NCBI GenBank assembly: GCA_963921935.1
Contig: OY998180.1
Location: forward strand, 206,734,244 to 206,798,243
Origin: Galeruca laticollis
Lineage: Eukaryota; Arthropoda; Insecta; Coleoptera; Chrysomelidae
Reading direction: 5' to 3'
DNA length: 64,000 bases
Below, in pieces: positions 34,933 to 43,432 of this stretch. The notes beneath the pieces are model-generated. The model searched no databases. It was not told the DNA's origin and saw nothing but the letters and a program-made list of their open reading frames with translations. Made by a program: the position numbers and the translations under genes. Within the stretch, counting starts at the first letter, position 1, and each line of letters opens with the position of its first letter.

Positions 34933-35238
34933 ATGTTTATAATTGTGAAATTTGGTGGTTGGAAATCCACCACTGTGGCAGAAGGATATATTGAGAATTC
35001 GTTACAAAATAAAGTTATTACAGCTGGAAATATTCTCTGTGAAACTGCAACACAGGCTTATCATACCACTCGTTGTACCGACGCTGAAATAAATTCTGCG
35101 ACAAATATCCAAAGAAGCGAGGTAAACGTACACTTACGACAAAACCATACAGGTTCTAATGTGTCTCCATTTAGTTTTAATAATTGCAATATTTCCACGA
35201 TGGACATATATAATTATAAATATGAAAATGATGATTAA
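34933..35238 (+). pseudogene. Crypton-like tyrosine recombinase, C-terminal tail
   Basis: After MFIIVKF comes GGWKSTTVAEGYIENSLQNK, the segment containing the last basic/aromatic catalytic residue and the nucleophilic Tyr of this recombinase group. About 75 polar residues then run to the stop at 35238, with AATAAAATAAA just after as a possible polyadenylation signal. The HxxR box is missing, so this is only the last exon or a 5'-truncated copy. The tail is fully open. The homologous segment at 19085-19400 has diverged (GIIWKSSLVAENYV). Confidence 0.55.
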
Positions 35239-35318
35239 TAAATAAAATAAAAGTTGTAAACTGTTTTACTCTACTTTAGAAAAATACTCGGTCGACGGAA
35301 ATAGCTATTTGTGTATTA

Positions 35319-35420
35319 AGAGCGGAAAGTGATACTTTGCCGCTTGAGGCAGAGATTTGCACGCGCGACGCGTAGCGGAGCGCGGACAATCTGCCGAAAG
35401 CGGCAACGCACTTTCTGCTC
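35319..35420. repeat. Foldback element with GC-rich core
   Basis: Arms GAGCGGAAAGTG...GCCGCTTGAGGCAGA and the approximate complement surround CGCGCGACGCGTAGCGGAGCGCG. Same architecture as the other foldbacks in the window, with different arms. Confidence 0.65.
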
Positions 35421-35478
35421 GAATTGCACACAAGATTTTTTCTTCGATCACCTTATTTTTAGACCAATAATTAAAAAA

Positions 35479-35604
35479 AAACATGAAAAAGCCTTTTACT
35501 GGGTCCCAAAGCTCTTCGTGTTCTAAATAAATCTGTCCCGCGAATTTCCACGTACCATAGTTCTCGTGTCCTTTTAGATGCTCGATCAGCGGAAGCTGGC
35601 TCAT
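35479..35604 (-). pseudogene. Copia-type gag, N-terminal fragment
   Basis: The minus-strand frame starts MSQLPLIEHLKGHENYGTWK and continues to LEHEELWDPVKG. The NYxxWKF...LWDPVKG pattern is the N-terminal Gag domain of Copia elements. After about 40 residues the homology stops and unrelated sequence follows, next to the foldback at 35319. No other Copia sequence is nearby. Confidence 0.6.
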
Positions 35605-35622
35605 GATATCACTTATTAACAC

Positions 35623-35984
35623 AAAAATTCAACAAATTACAAACTCCAGAAGCTTCAATGGTGTCTCACGCGTGTCCTGTGTCCATAACCTCTTGCAATT
35701 TGATGTTTTGACTCAAGGTTTCGAGAAGAAAAATAACTTAATCTATCAAAAACGGCGTAAAAGCAACTAATGACAATTTAAAACTTACAAAAGTCGTAAT
35801 TAAACGACATTAAGATATGACATTTACAAGGTTAAACAAATTGAGGTTCGAAAAATGTAATTAGCTATACATTTTGAATATTTTTAAATATTAACTACAA
35901 CTATAACATAGGTGTTTTGGACGGGTTTATAAGATAGAAAATAATAATTAAAATGACGTCTGAATCGGTCTAATCTGTAAGGTC
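35623..35984. other. Intergenic
   Basis: No gene seen. This may include leader or LTR remnants upstream of the Copia gag piece, but no primer-binding site was recognised. Confidence 0.35.
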
Positions 35985-36190
35985 TTATAACACTACGCCG
36001 TAGTGCTCGAAAAATTGCGCGTGTTTGAAAGACCAGTTATCCACGAATACTTAACGCTATTTTTTTTATTGGCGCACTTTGACTTACTACAAAAAAATGG
36101 AAGTCCGTCCTCGATGCCCAGCAAAGTTTCATTTCATAAAAGTGCATCCTCGATGCCCAGCCAAGTTTCGTAAAAGTCCATCCTAAGTAG
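35985..36190. repeat. Family B repeat (truncated foldback plus tail)
   Basis: GTGTTTGAAAGACCAGTTATC...ACGCTATTTTTTTTATTGG and the following GGAAGTCC...CTCGATGCCCAGC segments match 62240-62400. Only the right half of the foldback is present. The CTCGATGCCCAGC motif occurs twice within 45 bases. Confidence 0.65.
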
Positions 36191-36999
36191 TATTTATTTT
36201 TATTAAAAATGTATATGGATTGATTCCCTCGGGGATTAAATGGGTCCCCCCCCGCGGCATTAAATGGGTCACTTCAGTCGCTTGGTGTATAATGTACTAT
36301 TAATATACCTATTATTCACTAACTTTCTTTAGTTTATTGTAAATGAAAAGATGTGAGCGGAAAAGTACGCTCTAGAGCGGAACTAATGTCAAATTATGAC
36401 AGATCACGGAAAACATCAACTTTGCGGTTAGATTTGAGTGTGCAAAAGCCTACTTTGGGTAGTGGTCGTAGGAAAAATAGTGTTACCAACTCTTACAATC
36501 AAATGAAATTAATGATCTCCAACATTAACTCGCTCGCTACGCACACTCGTTAAAATATCTCGATCATGAATCGCCTTCATTAATGTACTTGTTGGTTAAA
36601 TAACTATTAATAATCAGTAAAAATTATTTTTCTCTATGTAAGTGCTAAAATTTCCTGTAGTTTTAATAAACTTTGGATATTATTTATTTTTTATGTTTTT
36701 TTTTCAATGTGGTACCTAGTAAATTTGACTGATTCACTCCCAGATTCTAGAAACGATTTTTACTTTCATAGTTTATGTATGACATAAATATTTCTAGAAA
36801 CCACCATTACTTATATTTCTGTTAGGAAATCTATCGTGGATCGTGGCATATATAAATACATTAAACTAATAACTAACTACCGAATATGATAAAACATTAA
36901 TAAAACTTGTAGTTATGTTTAAATTATATTACAATCAAATTAATTAATAATTGTCCATAATCCAAAGAAATTATGCTATATTGAGACCTGTTTTACAGT
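36191..36999. other. Intergenic
   Basis: No gene supported. Contains an unusual GGTCCCCCCCCGCGG run at 36243-36257 between two ATTAAATGGGTC copies. A 66-codon frame at 36353-36553 has no recognisable motif. Confidence 0.4.
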
Positions 37000-37610
37000 T
37001 AGGGTTGCCAGATGTCCGGTTTTCGACCGGACAGTCCTGTTTTTCTGTTGTCCCCCCGGTCGAGAAAACTTGGTAAACCGGACAGCAAAATGTCCGATGT
37101 TTTACGCTGGATCAAATGATTGAACAGTCGTTAATTTCCCCTGGTAACAGGAACCTCCACCTGAAAACATGTATGAAGAACTGGCTGCATTATAAACTGA
37201 AGGAAAAACAGTGTAGGTATATGAGGCAGCACTAAATTTGCTAAAAATAGTCCAATATGTTAGCAGCATTCCTATGTCTTTTTTGAAAGGATATTTAGCG
37301 TTATGGGAAATATTTGAATAGACGAAAGAAATCGTCTGTCCCAAGAAAGTGTGAAAACCTAACTTTGCGTATTCTTTAACATATTTAGGAGTTGCATATT
37401 GAATTCAGAGATACCATATAAGGCAAAAGCAGCGGCATCTAATGCCAAATATGTTGAAAATTAGTCTAACTTTGTTTTTTCTTGTATGTTTTGTGTTCTG
37501 GTTCTGACCTCATTTTATTAATTTTTTTTAATAAAATATATAATTTTTTAAAGTTTTTTTGTTGTTGTGTGGTTGTCCGGTTTTTGATTGCAGAATATCT
37601 GGCAACCCTA
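37000..37610 (+). mobile_element. Internally deleted hAT element, 611 bp
   Basis: Terminal inverted repeats TAGGGTTGCCAGAT (left) and ATCTGGCAACCCTA (right, one mismatch) are flanked by the perfect 8-bp duplication TTTACAGT (36992-36999 and 37611-37618). GTCCGG-type subterminal repeats occur on both sides. Near 37282-37350 a broken plus-strand frame reads FFERIFSVMGN then IDERNRLSQESV, the C-terminal dimerisation motif of hAT transposases. It is therefore a deletion derivative that kept both ends and the last part of the transposase. Confidence 0.8.
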
Positions 37611-37714
37611 TTTACAGTTTAAATTAAATTTTCCACTACTTTTCGTATATAGCTAAAATGAATTTCGCCACTAGTGCGAATTGGTGGTTGCATAACCATG
37701 TTGACAACAGCCGG

Positions 37715-38100
37715 TATAGACCGAAAAAGCTGGACGTCATAATCATAGCCGCTGACAGTTACTGAGGGAAAACAAGTATTTATTTAAGATCATTTTACGT
37801 TTGTAATATGCTTAAACATGGCTATTGTTAATTTGTTGAGCATTGCGGAGCAGTTTTGTAATGAAAGCAGTTTAAACAGTGGATATGTCGTAGATATAGA
37901 GTATATGATGGAAGTTTAGGAGCGAAGCAATAAGGCATAATTACTTGATAGTCACTGCAGTGACACTTAACAAATGAAAAAACGAATAAACTTTTAAAAT
38001 ATTACAACAATCAAGACAAGACATAGGTTAAATAATTGATTTGTTTTCCCTCAGTAACTGTCAGCGGCCATGTTCTGACGTCACACTTTTTCGGTCTATA
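37715..38100. mobile_element. TA-flanked MITE, 386 bp
   Basis: About 55-bp inverted ends: TATAGACCGAAAAAGCTGGACGTCA on the left, the near complement on the right, with CCGCTGACAGTTACTGAGGG in both arms. The termini TATAGACC/GGTCTATA suggest a TA target, as for Tc1/mariner-type elements. No transposase is present. It lies 380 bases upstream of the demethylase start codon. Confidence 0.7.
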
Positions 38101-38481
38101 TGGACAAGTGTTAGCCAGGCGCAGGCCATGGGTAAAATGCACGGATCCTAAGTCCGTGGAATAATGTCAATCTTCAGAAATCCTATGTAGTTATTATTTA
38201 GAAAATATACGATAAATCTTAGATAAGGAAACGATAAATCTACTAATGAGATGCAGTTCAGGAATTCAATTGGAGTTTTTAATTATGTACCTGGATAAAA
38301 GTTAACAGCTAGGACATTCTTCTTCACCTTTTGTGTCAGAAAAAGTAGAAGAAGTAATAAACATTCAAATCAAAGTTGGTATGGTAGCGAATGACAAACA
38401 AAACAACCTTCAAAAATGTTTAAAGCACAACATACTACATTTTCCGAACAGCCAGATCTTTATTCTACAACTAATTACACC
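38101..38481. other. Upstream region of the KDM7-like gene
   Basis: Candidate promoter and 5' UTR region. No clear TATA box or core element stands out. An upstream non-coding exon cannot be excluded. Confidence 0.35.
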
Positions 38482-39855
38482 ATGGAAAATTCTTATTGTC
38501 TTTGTGGTCAGCCTTATGACCCAAACATTTTCATGATACAATGTGATGCTTGTAAAGATTGGTTCCATAGCATGTAAGTTTTCTTTTATATTTTCTTTTA
38601 TACAGCTAATAATCTTTAATATTTCAGATGTTGCAATTTCTCGGAGTACACAGCTATAGAAATAGACAAATATCACTGCCCAAGGTGTGTCCCAGCCTTT
38701 GGGCCATCAATAAGTAAGAAATTAATTTATAAACAGTCATATTGTATAACTCCAATTCAACTTCTCAATAAAGTAATATCATAAATTGGTTAATAGCTTG
38801 TACTTATCCAATAAATCAGTTGGCAGGTCTCTTTTTAGTAAGAAGTATAATATATTAAGTGAGATATGTCAGTATCTTATCCATTAAGTGTAATTTTTAT
38901 TACCTATTATAATTTTATGTTGATAAATGATTCTTGCAATAAGGTATTTGAATATAATAAATAATCCCATTTTGTAGAATATTCAATGTAATTTATTGAC
39001 ATATATATAAAATTACATTCACATGAACAACCATAAACTAATAAAATGTATTTTAGATAAACCTATTTGTAACTGGCATAGACATGATTACTGGGATGAT
39101 AATGCTTCAACAAAACCTGTCCAAACGGGCACACCAGTGTTTATAAAAGAACTGTGTGCCAGACATTTCACACCAGAAACTGATGTAGTTTTGCGTATGA
39201 GAGGACAGCAGCTAACAGAAACATTTTTGAAGACACACGGATTTAATAAACCTATATCAATAGATACAAAAGATGGATTAGATTTAACAGTACCTCCAGA
39301 AAACTTTAGTGTTTATGATGTGGAATCATTCATAGGTGGTGATATGGAGATTGACGTTATTGATGTTTGTCGTCAAAGTAATATTAAAATGAAGCTTAGG
39401 GAATTTGTTGAGTATTTCAATAATTTAAACCGTACCAGGGTGTTCAATGTGGTTAGTTTGGAATTTTCAGGCACAGGGTAGGTATAAATATATAGTGATC
39501 ACCCTATATTATGGGGAATCTATCCATGCCATTTCTTGCACATTTCTATGTACGAATAATTTGTAGGCTCTCTGAGTTAGTTGACGCACCAAGTATAGCT
39601 CGGGCTCTAGATTGGGTAAACTATGTGTGGCCGATGAATTATCCAGGAAAGCCACAAGTTCAAAAATACTGTTTAATGAGTGTGAAAGATTCTTATACAG
39701 ATTTTCATATAGACTTCGGTGGAACCAGTGTGTGGTATCATGTGTTGAAAGGTGAAAAAATATTTTATTTTGTGAAACCCACTACTGCAAATCTAACACT
39801 TTATTCGCAGTGGATGACATCTACTAGCCAAAGTGAGACGTTCTTTGGAGATCAG
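38482..39855 (+). CDS. KDM7/PHF8-type histone lysine demethylase, exons 1-4 (3' end outside the window)
   Basis: Four exons join in phase: 38482-38573 (donor GTAAGT), 38628-38713 (acceptor ATTTCAG, donor GTAAGA), 39057-39477 (acceptor TTTTAG, donor GTAGGT) and 39567-39855 (acceptor TTTGTAG, donor GTAAAT). Exons 1-2 encode a PHD finger (YCLCGQPYD, CDACKDWFH, CPRC), which in this family binds methylated H3K4. Exon 3 gives the linker and first part of the catalytic region (PVQTGTPVF, EIDVIDVCRQ). Exon 4 starts the JmjC core with TDFHIDFGGTSVWYHV, containing the His and Asp of the Fe(II) site, and KIFYFVKPT. The second iron-binding His (in a GWIHAV-type exon) is not found downstream. The protein would act in the nucleus, removing methyl groups such as H3K9me2 and H3K27me2. 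No stop or frameshift is seen, so the gene is live with a very long intron or has lost its 3' half. ATG 38482 directly precedes the PHD finger. Confidence 0.85.
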
Positions 39856-40015
39856 GTAAATATAAAAAACTTTATATTGTAATATAAGCACATGAGTTTT
39901 GGTTTTATCTTTCGCAATAGATTCCGTAAATGAACAAGATACTTTTTTCAATTCCAGGATATATATGGGTGTTTCTCCTGAAGCTCCCAATTTAGGGGTT
40001 TTAATTTTTAAAAAA

Positions 40016-40108
40016 TATAATAAATAATAATAATAATGATGAAGTTGATTGTAATTTCTTACAAAGGGCTATCGACCGTGGTCCTTCTGCCCATTGAATT
40101 TACATATT
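40016..40108 (-). mobile_element. Non-LTR retrotransposon 3' end with (AAT)n tail
   Basis: Read on the minus strand, AGAAGGACCACGGTCGATAGCC and an (ATT)n tail match the 3' end of the element at 63245-64000 (GAAGGACCTCGGTCGATGGCC). It abuts family A copy 4 at 40109 and may be the 3' end of the same minus-strand element whose 5' parts lie at 41263-42612 and 61114-61845. Confidence 0.5.
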
Positions 40109-41262
40109 ACTTTTCCGCCCAACCTATCTAATATGCGAGAAAAGTATTGGTTTACCCCAAAAAAAGTTGGAATTATAAAAAAAATTTGACTTATTTTCAC
40201 GTTTTCCATCAATAAAAACACCAAACGGTTTTTAGAAAAAAAATCCTGTGTGTATGTCGTTGTCGTCGGTTACATGTCTTATTAGCATGATACAGCATCG
40301 GGAGTGCAAAAAGTCACCAATTTTATGATTGAATATTGTTCAGGACATATCACAGATGAACCCTATTGATATTTTCAGCTCACCAGAGCCAGTACAACAG
40401 GTGCTATGGTACTTGTAATACAATATTTTTGTCATTTATTGATAATTTCAAGTTTGTTAGCATGATACAGCCTCCGGAGTGCAACAAGTCACCAATCTTA
40501 TGATTGAGTATTATTCAGGACATCTCACAGATGAACTCTATTGATTTTCAACTCACCAGAGCCCGAACAACAGGTGCTATAGTATTTTAAGTACGACATT
40601 TTTGTAATTTTTGGAGAAATTTCAGTTTGTTACCATGATACAGCCTCCGAAGTATATACAAGTGACCAATTTTATGATTGTATATTATTCAGGGCGTCTC
40701 AAAGATGAACCCTATTGATATTCAGTTCACTAAAGCCAGTACAACGAGTGCTATGGTACTTGAAGTACCAGATTTTTGTCATTTTTGTAGCATTTTCAGT
40801 TTGTTAGCACGATACAGCCTCCAGAGTGTATATAAGTGACCAATTTTATGATTGAATATTGTACAAGGCGTCTTATAGATGAACCTTATTGATTTTTAGC
40901 TCACCAGAGCTAGTACAATGGATGCTATGGTACCTGAATTGCCACATTTTTTATCCTTTGTGGTGGAGAAATTCCAGGTTGCTAGCCTCAGGAGTGTATA
41001 CAAGTGACCAATTTTATAATTGGATATTTTTCAAGGTGTCTCACAGATATACCCTATTGATTTTCAGCTGACTAGAGCGAATACAGGTCTTATAAATCCA
41101 GATATACTACATTTTTAGTTATTTTGGGAGAAATTTCGGTTTGTTAGCACGATACATCCCCCGAAAAGTAAACAAGTTACAATTTTATGATAGAATATTG
41201 TTCAGGGCATCTCACAGATGCGGAAAAGTTAGTTTTAATCTGTAAAACCGTTTATTTATATT
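40109..41262 (-). repeat. Family A dispersed element, copy 4, inverted
   Basis: Starts with the inverted right end ACTTTTCCGCCCAACCTATC and right module, then about six inverted monomers. The landmark (GATACAGCCTC and variants) recurs at intervals of about 170 bases from about 40300 to 41145. It ends GCGGAAAAGTTAGTTTTAATC...AACCGTTTATT. It interrupts the endonuclease coding region of the minus-strand non-LTR element. Confidence 0.75.
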
Positions 41263-42612
41263 ATATTTATCAGCTGGTGTATACTGGATCGTATTAATGT
41301 CCATGTCTAATTCGAATGTTATGCTCAAATGGTTAGAGCGGAGATCTAGTGTTATCTCAACATTGTTGATGTTGTTTTTAAGATTTTCTGTGTGCAGAAA
41401 TATATCCAGTGTAGTCTCTCCCGCATTCTCTTAGAAAAGTGTCCGGTGTTATGCACTGCACAAACCTTGTGTTTTGTATAAAGGTGTTTATTTGTTTCTT
41501 TTGCATTGACATTTAGATCTCCTATAATAAGACAATATTTATACAAGGCGGCTTTTGTGAATATTGTGTCTTCTATGTTAGATGTCGGTTGTATGTATAC
41601 TAAGAATATATGTATTTGGTTGTCTTTAAACGGAATTGAAAAGTGAATGGTTTCGTTTAAAGGATTATAGATGATTGGAGGATTATTCTTTTGCAAACGA
41701 ACATTATTATCTAGCTGAATTAGGCTTCCCCCTCATGCTTTGTTAGTGATTAAGTTTCCTATTTGGGACAGATCGTTCCAGTTTTTGTATGATATGTTAG
41801 TATCTTTATTTATAAGTGTCTCTACAAATAGTGTACAATTGATTTCATTTGTTTAAATAAAGTTGTTGATAATATGTTTTCTTTTTGCATAGCTGTTTAT
41901 GTTGGAGTATAGGAATTTAAAAAATTTGAATGTATTGATAATTTTTGTGTTCATCTATAGGTCTTGTAGGTGATTCACTCTCAGGGTCACATAAGTCAAA
42001 CATTAATATGTACATACAGCTACTGGAAATCAGCATCTGAGTGTCTATGTTGAAGTTATTTACAAATGTTTTTCTTAGTTTTTGTATAAATTCTGGTCTA
42101 TTTTCATTCATATGTTTTTCATCGTTAAGGGTGTTAGTGTAAGTATTGATAATGAAATCGTGAGTTGTAATCGGGTTGTGAATTTTAGATTTTTTAACTT
42201 CATCTGTAAGCTCAGCAGATTTTTTATTTACTTTATATTTATCAATCAGTTTTGTTGGTCTTTTTTGACAGAGAAAGGACCAGGCTTGATGGTTGTCTGA
42301 GCCACATGAGAGGCATGTTGGTTCCAGTGTTTGGGTGCATTTATGTGTGGGTTCATTTCCAAAGCATTTGCTACATTTAAAATTTTCGTTGCAATTTATT
42401 GTTTGATGGAGAAAAGAGAAAAGAGGCACATCTGGTGCAAGGTATGGGTGCAGGATTAGGAGCTAGACTTGGGTAAACTGGGTAGTGATATAGTTTAAAA
42501 GATATTCCGTTAGAAAGGAGATGCTCAGAGGTTTGTTGATTTGGGGTAATAATTCTAATTAGTTTGCTGGGTTTTCCAGTGTTTTTAGCGAAAATTCTTT
42601 TGCAGTACCTAT
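41263..42612 (-). pseudogene. Non-LTR retrotransposon: end of ORF1 and endonuclease part of ORF2
   Basis: Frame 42429-41917 and its surroundings give the ORF1 C-terminus with zinc knuckles: PIPCTRC near 42450, then CSKCFGNEPTHKC and CLSCGSDNHQAWSFLC. This resembles the nucleic-acid-binding ORF1 of Jockey/X-type elements. Further down, 41696-41352 holds endonuclease sequence (IHIFLVYIQPTSNIEDTI, CLIIGDLNVNAKETN). Stops and frameshifts interrupt both. The element is cut at 42612 by the giant Gypsy insertion and at 41262 by family A copy 4; reverse transcriptase is missing. Its 5' part resumes at 61114. Confidence 0.75.
42609..42612. repeat. Target duplication CTAT, left
   Basis: The 4-bp CTAT directly before the left LTR is repeated at 61110-61113 after the right LTR. 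Confidence 0.85.
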
Positions 42613-42723
42613 TGTGACGCGTTTTCCTCCCCTTACAAGTGAGAGAGGCGATGTCTGCGCGCTGCACTGCGCGTGGAACGTCTCGGAAACGTCACTCCTG
42701 ACACCTTTGAAACCTTACACTTT

Positions 42724-42734
42724 CTCGGGCGCCA
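42724..42734 (-). promoter_or_regulatory. Primer-site-like motif inside the LTR
   Basis: CTCGGGCGCCA here (and at 56364-56374 in the other LTR) is identical to 11 bases of the primer-binding site at 56232-56249. It sits about 110 bases inside the LTR end. It could be chance or a relic of an earlier primer site. Confidence 0.4.
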
Positions 42735-42854
42735 GATTTTTAACGTGGTTGTCTCCACGGCCCCTCGACTTCCCTCGTCGAGAGTTCCAGGTAGCCTCAG
42801 ATGGAGGTACGGTAAATTCCAGGGGTCTATTGTCGTCAAAATTCGGGATATTCC

Positions 42855-42870
42855 TAAATATATAAAACAA
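42855..42870 (-). promoter_or_regulatory. Candidate TATA box of the giant Gypsy LTR
   Basis: Minus strand TTTTATATATTTAGG lies about 245 bases before the LTR's 3' end. If used, U3 would be about 4.6 kb and R plus U5 about 220 bp. The same motif is at 56495-56510 in the 5' LTR, the copy that would drive transcription. Confidence 0.4.
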
Positions 42871-43432
42871 ATGTTCTCGCTAGTCCTGAAATAACTGTTA
42901 TTATCCTGATCCACACTACGGAGAAGCTAAAATTCGTGCTGCCAAACAACTACGCTACCATAAGGAAATACTAGTCTATAATAGGTCAATAAAACACAAC
43001 ACCGGTTTATTTCAGTTTTATTACATTAACACCTTCTAAGTTGTTATATACATACACAATAAACAATACTCAAAAGCACATATGTGTTATTAGCGACGAA
43101 GCGGGCAGGACATAAGCGAGAGTGGTTTGTAATTATAAAATAGCGTTCGTGCAAATAAAAGAAGCGGTAAAAAAGGCAAGCAAAACTATGTTAAGCTTGG
43201 TGGTCTTTTCATTCATGTATTTGATAGACCCTTATGTAACGAACGGGTCCGGTGGTACTAAAAAAAAACTATCCAATCGGGAAAACAATACTATAGGTCG
43301 GGGACTCTATATCTACTCGTCAGACATTTCCCTAAGCTTTTAACAAAATCAAGAAGGGTATCACGAAATCCCACTAAAAGAAAATTCGGGGAAGGTAATG
43401 AAAACGGAAGGCAATTCCAGATTTAAATATAA

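Noticed and set aside
39957..40015. Fifth exon of the KDM7-like gene after TTCAATTCCAG
   Set aside because: The sequence after this acceptor-like site meets a stop within eight codons and does not resemble the JmjC continuation.
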